This document shows, piece by piece, positions 57,260-64,000 of a DNA stretch of 64,000 nt (positions within the stretch are counted from its first letter, which is position 1; each line of letters opens with the position of its first letter). The position numbers were made by a program, and so were the translations under genes. Where the stretch lies: contig CAYNML010000002.1 in the NCBI GenBank assembly GCA_964398185.1, positions 88,016 to 152,015 on the forward strand, in the 5' to 3' direction. A model generated the notes under the pieces. It did not search any database. It was not told the origin of the DNA and saw nothing but the letters and a program-made list of their open reading frames with translations. Origin of the DNA: Fen-1058 sp964398185 (lineage in GTDB: Bacteria; Chloroflexota; Anaerolineae; Fen-1058).

Positions 57260-57757
57260 TTAGAACGACTTCCGTCTGCGACCAATCCAGCGGTGGACCG
57301 TGGCGGTGTACCTCCGGTATTGCTCGCCGAATTTGGCGGCAAGATACCTTTCCTCCGGTGCGATGAGAATGTAATGGCAGGCCCCAATGGCTGGCATGAG
57401 CAGGATCAACACCCAGGGAAGATTGAACGCCAGAGAAATCCCCGCCAGCGTGAAAACGCCGCCAAGATAAAGAGGATTCCTTGAGATCGAAAAGACGCCG
57501 GTGGAAATGATCCTGCTTGTGGGAAGTCCGGGGTCGGTTGGTTGACCATATTGTGCAAACTCCCGCCGGGCAAGCACTGCCAGACTAACGCCCACCACGC
57601 TGAGAAGAACACCTCCGGCGATGAGGACCGGCGTGAGGAATCTGTACGGGAGTGAGATGGGTACGACCAGTTGCAAGGCTAGCGCAACAAGCAAGGGAAT
57701 ACCAAATACCACCTCGAAGATCTGCCACCAACTGTTGTGCGCGGCGTCATTCGACAT
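57260..57757 (-). CDS. Isoprenylcysteine carboxyl methyltransferase (ICMT/PEMT)-like membrane protein
   Basis: A 165-residue protein with four to five membrane helices. The C-terminal SAM-binding ICMT/PEMT block is present: GVFSISRNPLYLGGVF (about 91-106) and APEERYLAAKFGEQYRRYTA (about 135-154). Bacterial members may methylate lipids or small molecules; the substrate here is unknown. It is upstream of the Yip1-like gene with only three bases between, so they are likely cotranscribed. Confidence 0.85.
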   Translation of the reverse strand: MSNDAAHNSWWQIFEVVFGIPLLVALALQLVVPISLPYRFLTPVLIAGGVLLSVVGVSLAVLARREFAQYGQPTDPGLPTSRIISTGVFSISRNPLYLGGVFTLAGISLAFNLPWVLILLMPAIGACHYILIAPEERYLAAKFGEQYRRYTATVHRWIGRRRKSF

Positions 57758-57783
57758 TCTGTGGGTAATCCTTCACATGATTT

Positions 57784-59501
57784 CTACCCCGCCCCACTCG
57801 CCCCGCCGCCCGAAGCGCCGGCCCCGCCACCGCTGGCCGCACTCGCGCCCGCCGAATCCGATGCGGACATCACGGCCACGATGGCGCTAAAGTCGCCGTC
57901 GCTGTCCGGCATGGCATGGAACCACGCAGGCAGTGGCGCGCCGCCCGTGCGTTGAAAGTGTTTGGCCCATGCGCTGCCCAGGCCGAACGCTGCGGCCAGC
58001 GGCAAGTAGCGTTCAAAGTCAGCGGCAGATACCGTGGACGACTGATCCTTGCCGGTTTGTTTGAGATACTTCGCAAAACTCTGCCAGCGCGCGGCTTCCG
58101 CTTCGCCCTCCGGCGTCAGCGGCGAGAACGTAGCTGCGTAGATCAACAGCCCGATCGAGATTACGAACCCGCCGGCTGCCACGCCGATCAGGGCCGCCCA
58201 CAGCGACGCTTGCTCGATGTCCCCCGCCAGTCCTGCGCCGACTACACCCAGCATGAACAGACCCAGGCTGCCCATGATGAACAGGAAACCTGCCACACCC
58301 AGATTGCGGCGCTGGCGTTTGCGATCGAGATCAAGCCAACCCCGATTGATCAGCTCCTGCTCCAGCGGCTCGTCAAACGCTTTGTGCTTGCTGGCGAGGC
58401 GCGTCGAAACCGCCGACATGTCCACCGTCGTTTCGCCCGGCTTGAAGATGGCCGACAGCAGACCTTGCTCGTGCGCCTTCAGCGGAGCAGCAGTCGGCTT
58501 CAATTCCAGCCTGTATTTCTTGGCGCCCCACCAGCCCTTGTCTTCATGCACCTCCAGCACGCCGCGCTGCGCCAGATCGAACAGTGTGCCCATGAAGCCT
58601 TCCGCGCGCCCGGTCAACTTGCCGACCAACGCCGGAGGCAGATCGTCCGGCGGGGTGTTCGAGGTCGTGGGGATCGAACCGATCGGCTCGCGGCGCTGCG
58701 CGCGCGCATACGCGAAGAGTCCCAGACCGCCCAATATCGATGTGACGGCGGCGGCCAACAACCCGATCGGCAGGGCGCGCGCCCCGGCGGCCTCGACTTG
58801 CTGTTGTCGCAGCTGCCACTGAGGTGTGGTCATCGCGGCAGTGCCAGCGGCGAAGTAGGCGGTCAAGATCACTTCCTGATCGTCAGGAATATCCGTCGTC
58901 GTCAGGCGATAACCGATCGGGAGGGCCGAGATCTCATACGCCCGATCGAGCGTGGGTGGCCCGATCGGACGGGCTGACTCTGGATACGTCAGCGTGATCG
59001 ATGATCGTTCGATCGGATAGGCGTGTTCTTCGGGAATGGCCCGCCAGCGGATCGTATCGGTCTCACCAGTGCGCACTACACCGGCCACGCGATAGCGCAC
59101 GACGAACTCATGCGTCGTATCCGAGGTCGGCGCGAAGTGCCACGTCACCTTGAGCGGATCGCGGCCCGTGACTTCCACCTCACCGGCGTTCGTGCCCACG
59201 GGCATTTGCTCGCCGTCCATGCTCGCGGCGATGAACGTGACGCCGTCGGTCTCGGTCGCCTCGATGTCGCGGAAGGCATACGTGAACGGGCCGCCGTCGA
59301 AGCGAAAGACCACCGTCTCGGTGACCAGCGCCGAGCCGTCGGGCTGCANNNNNNNNNNNNNNNNNNNNNNNNNNNNNNNNNNNNNNNNNNNNNNNNNNNN
59401 NNNNNNNNNNNNNNNNNNNNNNNNNNNNNNNNNNNNNNNNNNNNNNNNACGGCGAGCAGGGCCAGAACGATCAACAGGGGCAGTACGTTTTTGCGGAACA
59501 T
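57784..59501 (-). CDS. DUF2207-type membrane protein interrupted by an assembly gap
   Basis: The N-terminal signal or anchor, MFRKNVLPLLIVLALLA (from ATG 59501, after AAAGGATG), is separated from the rest by 100 Ns (59349-59448), so about 33 residues (or an unknown number) are missing. Then comes VVFRFDGGPFTYAFRDIEAT (a DUF2207 start pattern), a soluble N-domain, helices near 58700-58760 (LPIGLLAAAVTSILGGLGLF) and 58140-58300, and a Gly/Ala/Ser-rich tail (GASAASGGGAGASGGG). Function of this family is unknown. Because the gap length is arbitrary, frame continuity across it is assumed, not shown. Confidence 0.75.
59349..59448. other. Assembly gap of exactly 100 Ns
   Basis: A run of 100 unknown bases, the conventional size for a gap of unknown length. 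It lies inside the DUF2207-type gene. Confidence 0.98.
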
Positions 59502-59631
59502 GGCAGAGGCATCCTTTCTGTGAGCTGACTCATCTGCCTTGAGTATAGATCGGCTGCCCACTAAAGCCTGACAAGTTGTCGTCTGGCGGTGGTTGAAAGG
59601 CTGACGTGGCCGGGCAGGTGGTAAAAGTTTC

Positions 59632-60276
59632 TTAACGTTTCAGATAGGCGCGGCCACCCAGCCCCGCGAAGTCCAGCAACACGTGGGCGACGCTGACCCA
59701 CAAGATGGTGCCGGTGCTCATCGCCACCCAGCCAAAGGCCAGCCCCAGAAAAATGGCGCTGCTGGCGAAGCCGTATTTTCCACCGCCGCCTGTGTGGGGA
59801 AAGATCGACTGCGGCGCCAGATGCCACAGACCAAAACCGATGGCGGGATAGATCACGCCGGGCAGCCACTGTCCCGGAAAGATCGAGACGTACACGCCGC
59901 GCCACAAGACTTCTTCCAGCACGCCGTTTACGATCGCGTGGGCCAGTGAAGCGAGAATGATCGATCGGGTGGCGTTGCGCCGCGCCGCCGGAAAAAAGAA
60001 AGCATAGCCGCCAATTACCGGCAGCGCCAGGCAGATCAAACCCAGCCACGCCGGATCGCCTAATCGATTGGGCACGTCCTGAAACAACCCGATCAATCGC
60101 TGCGGCCCGATGAGCAGCAGCGGCGCGATCAGGCACCACACGATCCAGTAGAAGAGAAAGCCAGCCAGATAGCCGCGCTGTGATCCCCAGCGCCGCGCCG
60201 CGCGTTGAAAGATGGCGTAGGTCGTCGCAATCAGTATGGGCGGCAGTAACAGGAGAACGATGGCAGAAAAGTTCAT
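59632..60276 (-). CDS. CPBP/CAAX-type intramembrane metalloprotease
   Basis: A 214-residue membrane protein with about seven helices. The CPBP catalytic motif is present: EEVLWRG (Glu-Glu-x3-Arg, about 121-127), then FGLWHLAPQS (Phe-x3-His, about 149) and a later SVAHVLLDF (His near 197). It probably cleaves within or near membranes, or gives resistance to a bacteriocin. ATG 60276 starts it. The 125-base gap before the next gene shows nothing clear. Confidence 0.87.
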   Translation of the reverse strand: MNFSAIVLLLLPPILIATTYAIFQRAARRWGSQRGYLAGFLFYWIVWCLIAPLLLIGPQRLIGLFQDVPNRLGDPAWLGLICLALPVIGGYAFFFPAARRNATRSIILASLAHAIVNGVLEEVLWRGVYVSIFPGQWLPGVIYPAIGFGLWHLAPQSIFPHTGGGGKYGFASSAIFLGLAFGWVAMSTGTILWVSVAHVLLDFAGLGGRAYLKR

Positions 60277-60401
60277 ACGCGCTTCTGCTGGAACGTCAAG
60301 CCGGGATCGGCTTTGCGGTTAAGCAGTATGCATCATTCGACGAAACCGCCGGGGCTAACGAAGTCAACCCTAGCGGCGCAGAGCGTTTCATCGATCGTTC
60401 T

Positions 60402-61433
60402 TCAGCACTCATTGAGCAGCACTATCTTACCCACCGTCGATCCGGCGGCCAGCAGTTCGTGGGCGTACCGGACTTGATCGAGCGGCAGACGCGCGGCGAT
60501 AATGGGCTTAATCTTGCCACGCTGCAAGAGATCAAACAACACGATCAGATCGGCGCGATACCATTCAGGGCGGCGGCGTTTGAGCGTCTGGATGCTGTAC
60601 AGGCTTACGCGCCGTTGATCCGCTGTCAGGTTCAGGGAGAAAATCCTGGCCCAATCTTTGAGATTTGCCAAAGTGCTGCGCAGCTGGCGGCGTCCACCCT
60701 CCAAGGTTGCCGATAGCCCATAGGCGATCAAGTGGCCGGCTGGACGCAACGCGCTATATGATCGCTGCAAGTTCGATCCGCCAATGCCGTCGAACACAAC
60801 CCCCACACCCTCACCCGTGAGCCGGTGTACGGCGTCCACAAAATCAGTGGCGCGATAGTCGATCGCACGCGCGCCAAGTTCTTCCACCAGCTGACACTTA
60901 CTGCGCGACGCGGTGCCGATCATGTCGAGGTCCATCAGGCGGCCCAGCTGCAGCAACGCGCTGCCGATACCGCCGGCGGCGCTGTGAATCAAAACGCGCT
61001 CCCCGGTTTTGACCCGCGCGCTGCGATGCAGCATTTGATAAGCGGTGACGTAGTTGAAGACAACGGCCAAGGCTTCCGCCGGATCCACGTCTGTTGGCAC
61101 GGGCACCCACTCGCGTTCTGGTAAACAGAGATATTCGGCATTGCCACCCACGATCGGCAAAGCGGCGACCAGCTGGCCAACCTGCAACGTCTTAACATCC
61201 ACACCTACCCGATCGATCACTCCCAACACATCCCAGCCCAGTGTCAGTGGCAATGGTCGGAACCAGGCCTCAGGGTGCAGACCTTCCCGCATCAATAGGT
61301 CGGCAAATGAGACACCCGCCGCCAGAATGCGCACGCGCACTTGACCACGCGGCGGCTCAGGAATTTCGTTTTCGGTGATACGCAGCACTTCTGGCCCACC
61401 ATGTTTCGTAATCGTTACCTGCCGATATGTCAC
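60402..61433 (-). CDS. Medium-chain quinone oxidoreductase-like dehydrogenase
   Basis: A 343-residue NADPH-dependent reductase of the MDR family. N-terminal GroES-like domain (VTYRQVTITKHGGPEVLRIT), VLGVIDRVG, and the nucleotide fold with HSAAGGIGSALLQLGRL (dinucleotide motif), DYRATDFVDAV and FDGIGGSNL. Zinc ligands are absent, so it is the quinone-reductase (QOR) type. GTG 61433 with AGGAGG at 5 bases is the best start; the frame open to 61511 has none. It is downstream of the SDR gene, separated by 31 bases, so a two-gene operon is likely. Confidence 0.88.
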   Translation of the reverse strand: MTYRQVTITKHGGPEVLRITENEIPEPPRGQVRVRILAAGVSFADLLMREGLHPEAWFRPLPLTLGWDVLGVIDRVGVDVKTLQVGQLVAALPIVGGNAEYLCLPEREWVPVPTDVDPAEALAVVFNYVTAYQMLHRSARVKTGERVLIHSAAGGIGSALLQLGRLMDLDMIGTASRSKCQLVEELGARAIDYRATDFVDAVHRLTGEGVGVVFDGIGGSNLQRSYSALRPAGHLIAYGLSATLEGGRRQLRSTLANLKDWARIFSLNLTADQRRVSLYSIQTLKRRRPEWYRADLIVLFDLLQRGKIKPIIAARLPLDQVRYAHELLAAGSTVGKIVLLNEC

Positions 61434-61464
61434 TCGGCCTCCTATTTGGCGTGACAACGTGACC

Positions 61465-62736
61465 TCACCGGCGGCAGGCGTCAACCGCATCATCCAGCGT
61501 GGTGACATCATCCCGTGTCGTGCGGCGGTAATACGGCCGCAGTTTCAGCGCATCTTGCAGCCATTTGACTTCCTCAATCCAACGATTGATGTGTGTCATG
61601 GACTCCGCCAGCTTCGCCTGATCCTTTTCATAGCCTTTCGCCAGTTCACCGAGATGCGCGTAGAAACCTGCTAGCCGGGCGAGCGGTGGCATGTCTTGTG
61701 GATCGATTGACTCACTCGTTTCCAGCCGGTGTTCCAACTGCGTGAGCGCAGCGCGCCATTGTTCCACCGGCATCCCCGCGTTCTTCTTGAAATCCCGCAG
61801 CATCCACTGCCGCTCGAAGATCGATCGCTGCTGCCAGCCCTGAGCCTGCTCTTCCAACGTGCGGCGGACCTGCCGGCACCATGATAAGGCGTGCTTGCGC
61901 TCATCAGACGAGAGGGTATGTTGGGCGGTTGGTTGAGCCGAGACCTCAAGCTGCGCCGCGATGAGCGCTTGCAGCGACGATATCTCCTGCCCTTTGAATT
62001 GCGCGGCCAAAGCGATGGCCGCGGCGAAGCCGGCCCCGGCGGCTTCCACCGATAGAATCGCGCCTTGATTCATGGTGTAAAACGCGTCGAGCGTCAGGCC
62101 CATCAGCGGAGCAATGTGCTGCACTGCGGCTTGCGCGGTTGCCGTGGGGACCAACCCCGGCCCGATCGTGAAAGCGATCACGCCGGTGTTCTCCAGCTCG
62201 GCATCCAGCGTCTCGGCCAGATGAACCTGTGCGGCCTTCAGCGATTCGTAGGCGCCCAGATAAGCTGCGCCTTTGGAGGACACGCACACGAAGATACCGT
62301 GCTGCCGCGCCACCATGCCGGGCAGAAAGGCCTGCGCCAACAACACCGGGCCGCGCAAGTTGACGCGATAACTGCTGTCCCAATCTTCGATCGAAGATTC
62401 ATGCACGGGCTTGCCATGCGGGGCCAGTGTGGCGTTGTTGAGCACCACATCCACTTGCCCGAAGCGGTGCTGCGCTGCGCGCGCCAGGCGCTGCACATCT
62501 TCTTCGCTGCCGACATCCGTCTGCACGAAGAGCACGTGGTCTGCGCCGAACTCAGCGGCCAAACGCTGCGCGGCTTCAGCGCCCCTGTGCTTATCCACTT
62601 CGGCGATGATCACGCGTGCGCCCAGCCACAGCAGCGATCGGGCCGCTTCAAAACCGATGCCGCCGCCCGCGCCGGTCACTACGATGACTTGGTTAGCCAG
62701 AGAATCATGCGTGAGCTTTCCGGTTGAGATCAACAT
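61465..62736 (-). CDS. Short-chain dehydrogenase with a C-terminal helical extension
   Basis: A 423-residue SDR. The Rossmann domain (about 15-250) has TGAGGGIG (21-28), NNATLAPHG in the NNAG position, Ser153/Ser154, Tyr163 and Lys167 (GAYLGAYESLK as the YxxxK motif). The extension of about 150 residues (270-423) is helical and unrecognised (QHTLSSDERKHALSWCRQVR), making it twice the usual SDR length. The reaction is not clear; the neighbour is a quinone-type reductase. Confidence 0.87.
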   Translation of the reverse strand: MLISTGKLTHDSLANQVIVVTGAGGGIGFEAARSLLWLGARVIIAEVDKHRGAEAAQRLAAEFGADHVLFVQTDVGSEEDVQRLARAAQHRFGQVDVVLNNATLAPHGKPVHESSIEDWDSSYRVNLRGPVLLAQAFLPGMVARQHGIFVCVSSKGAAYLGAYESLKAAQVHLAETLDAELENTGVIAFTIGPGLVPTATAQAAVQHIAPLMGLTLDAFYTMNQGAILSVEAAGAGFAAAIALAAQFKGQEISSLQALIAAQLEVSAQPTAQHTLSSDERKHALSWCRQVRRTLEEQAQGWQQRSIFERQWMLRDFKKNAGMPVEQWRAALTQLEHRLETSESIDPQDMPPLARLAGFYAHLGELAKGYEKDQAKLAESMTHINRWIEEVKWLQDALKLRPYYRRTTRDDVTTLDDAVDACRR

Positions 62737-62751
62737 GGCCGCACCATCCTC

Positions 62752-63126
62752 TTACAAATACATTCCGAACAGAATCAAGATCGACGAGCCGGTAAAAATG
62801 ATCGGGCAGAGGCGGTACGGGAGGAAGTTGACCTTGAAGCCGGTGAACAACGAAATGATCGACAGAACGTTGAGCATGATGATCGCCAGCCAGTAAACAG
62901 CACGAGCGACCACACTCGTCGGATCGACCAGCGTGACGGCGGCTGTCAACACGCCGATAAAGATCAGCGTGGCTCCTTCGTTGATCCATTCCATCGTGAT
63001 GACGCGCTGATTATCCAGCGAGATGTCGCCGAAGCCTTTGACGACATTTCGGGTTGGGAAAAGATGGGCCCCGCCCCAGAGCGTTGTCAGGAAAGCCGCG
63101 AGGTAGAGGAGCAGGGTAGCGTTCAT
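62752..63126 (-). CDS. Small four-helix membrane protein
   Basis: A 124-residue integral membrane protein with four hydrophobic segments (LLLYLAAFLTTLWGGAHLFP, TLIFIGVLTAAVTLVD, AVYWLAIIMLNVLSIISLFT, LCPIIFTGSSILILFGMYL). No family is recognised. It ends 15 bases before the SDR gene start and starts 22 bases after the next gene, so the run appears to be an operon. Confidence 0.72.
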   Translation of the reverse strand: MNATLLLYLAAFLTTLWGGAHLFPTRNVVKGFGDISLDNQRVITMEWINEGATLIFIGVLTAAVTLVDPTSVVARAVYWLAIIMLNVLSIISLFTGFKVNFLPYRLCPIIFTGSSILILFGMYL

Positions 63127-63148
63127 GTGAGTATGTTTCCGAATTGTC

Positions 63149-64000
63149 TCAAGCCTTTACGCGCTTGAAGATGATGAACGAGAATCCGACTGCACACAGC
63201 GCAATGACCAAGGTGATGATCATGTCAGCCGGGTCGCCGCGCCCGAGCGACAAGTAGCCAATCAGCAATGAAACGCTGAGGGCCACAAAGACCATCGCGG
63301 CGGTGAAGGCGAGGATGATGCTGATCAAGTAACCTGCGGCCTGCCGTTTCCATAGGGCGATTCCGCCGACGACGTGCAGCGGGATCATGATCCCTAATTC
63401 CAGCGCGGCTAACTCCAACGTCGTGTAGTGATCCAGTGATGCCGGTGGTTGACCGGCGGCATACGCCGTGATGATCTCGGCCAGATATTGCAACAGCAGA
63501 ATCAAACCCACGCCCATCACGTAGATCGCCACGCTTCTGCGCGGAAAACCAGGTTCCAACTTGTCAGGCAGAGCGGCCACATTCATCTGAGCCACGGTGA
63601 GAAACAGGCCGAACAGCCCGAGGGAGAAGAGCGCCGTCCACACCAGGAACATGCCGTTGAAGGCATTCCCCATCACGCCGATGAGATAGATGTAGGCCAG
63701 ATACGTGAACAGCGCCGCCAGCAGCAATTGTCCTCGCAAGCGGCCCTGCCGATAAAGATACAAGCTCACGCCAAACAGGGGCAGCACCATGAGCAGGTTC
63801 ACCCAATCGAAACTGCGGAAAGCGATGGCCTTGTAGGCCGTATCGAACTGATACAGTCCCGCGCCGCCATAGACTTCGACGACTTCTCCGCGCAGCGACG
63901 TGAACGCGTAGGGGTTACCGCCCCGATCGAAAACCAGCCCCGCCACCGAAGAGAACAGCAGCAAGACCATGGCCAGAATGGACAAGACAAACAGCGGCGA
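63149..64000 (-). CDS. Multi-pass membrane protein, N-terminus beyond the window
   Basis: At least 283 residues with about eight membrane helices; the frame is open to the edge (five more codons beyond the TTG at 63985), so the true start lies outside. No motif names a family. After an outside loop (VFDRGGNPYAFTSLRGEVVE) come helices such as WVNLLMVLPLFGVSLYLY and IPLHVVGGIALWKRQAAGYL. It lies upstream of the small four-helix protein and is probably cotranscribed with it. Confidence 0.7.
   Translation of the reverse strand, partial: SPLFVLSILAMVLLLFSSVAGLVFDRGGNPYAFTSLRGEVVEVYGGAGLYQFDTAYKAIAFRSFDWVNLLMVLPLFGVSLYLYRQGRLRGQLLLAALFTYLAYIYLIGVMGNAFNGMFLVWTALFSLGLFGLFLTVAQMNVAALPDKLEPGFPRRSVAIYVMGVGLILLLQYLAEIITAYAAGQPPASLDHYTTLELAALELGIMIPLHVVGGIALWKRQAAGYLISIILAFTAAMVFVALSVSLLIGYLSLGRGDPADMIITLVIALCAVGFSFIIFKRVKA

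Noticed and set aside
59145..59561. A separate small gene spanning the N gap
   Set aside because: Its left part is a different frame of the DUF2207-type gene; only the MFRKNVLPLLIVLALLA head is credible and belongs to that gene.
1..64000. tRNA, rRNA or CRISPR loci
   Set aside because: I looked for TTCGAATC-type T-arms, rRNA core sequences and regularly spaced direct repeats on both strands and saw none.

Overview
The window is GC-rich, mostly single-orientation-block bacterial DNA, probably from a scaffolded Chloroflexota (Anaerolineae-like) genome. This placement is inferred from family content and style: a MalT-type LuxR regulator, P/T-rich 'TPTPT' stalk proteins, an F420-type (DUF385) oxidoreductase, a b6-type cytochrome b with a multihaem cytochrome c, PhoX, and a T-box in front of valS. 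A run of exactly 100 Ns (59349-59448) marks a scaffold join. CGATCG/GATC is strikingly frequent in the native DNA.

Layout. 1-11.4 kb, mostly minus strand: GNAT acetyltransferase, MGDG-synthase-like glycosyltransferase, HtrA protease, LysM and TPR membrane proteins with P/T-rich tails, an HD-domain protein, a SanA-like protein, and valS behind a complete valine T-box leader. 10.6-17 kb: C39-like peptidase with an antitoxin-like partner, VTT-domain membrane protein, WecA/TagO-type transferase and a very large O-antigen-ligase/TPR protein. 17.3-22.6 kb, plus strand: two paralogous substrate-binding proteins (one with a VWA domain), a V4R-domain protein and small membrane proteins. 22.6-33.7 kb, plus strand: a phosphate-scavenging block of sensor kinase, PstS, a giant 5'-nucleotidase fusion and PhoX. 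34.3-36.8 kb: a compositionally distinct type II restriction-modification pair with an NgoMIV-like nuclease. 36.8-40.5 kb, minus: hexahaem cytochrome c, Rieske protein and cytochrome b. 40.8-48.1 kb: glycosyltransferases, PAP2-like protein, MFS transporter, S51 peptidase, SurE and a signal-less substrate-binding protein. 48.2-64 kb, minus: hydrolases, flavin enzymes, a MalT-type regulator and many small membrane proteins.

Most interesting signal. At least seven intergenic regions carry three to five TTAA/TTnAC-like repeats in a 10-11 bp phase. In the best copies the last repeat starts exactly 15 bp before a -10 hexamer of the form TAnnnT. These sit upstream of the kinase-pstS operon, phoX, surE, an S51 peptidase, an MFS transporter, the cytochrome bc operon and a short hairpin-terminated transcript, with a variant before the 5'-nucleotidase. 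This looks like a PhoP-type (phosphate starvation) regulon written into one neighbourhood. The kinase in its centre has Arg where the phospho-accepting His should be.

All calls come from reading the sequence; family names are recognition from motifs, not database searches. Starts were moved inward wherever a Shine-Dalgarno sequence or a -10 box made a shorter start more likely.
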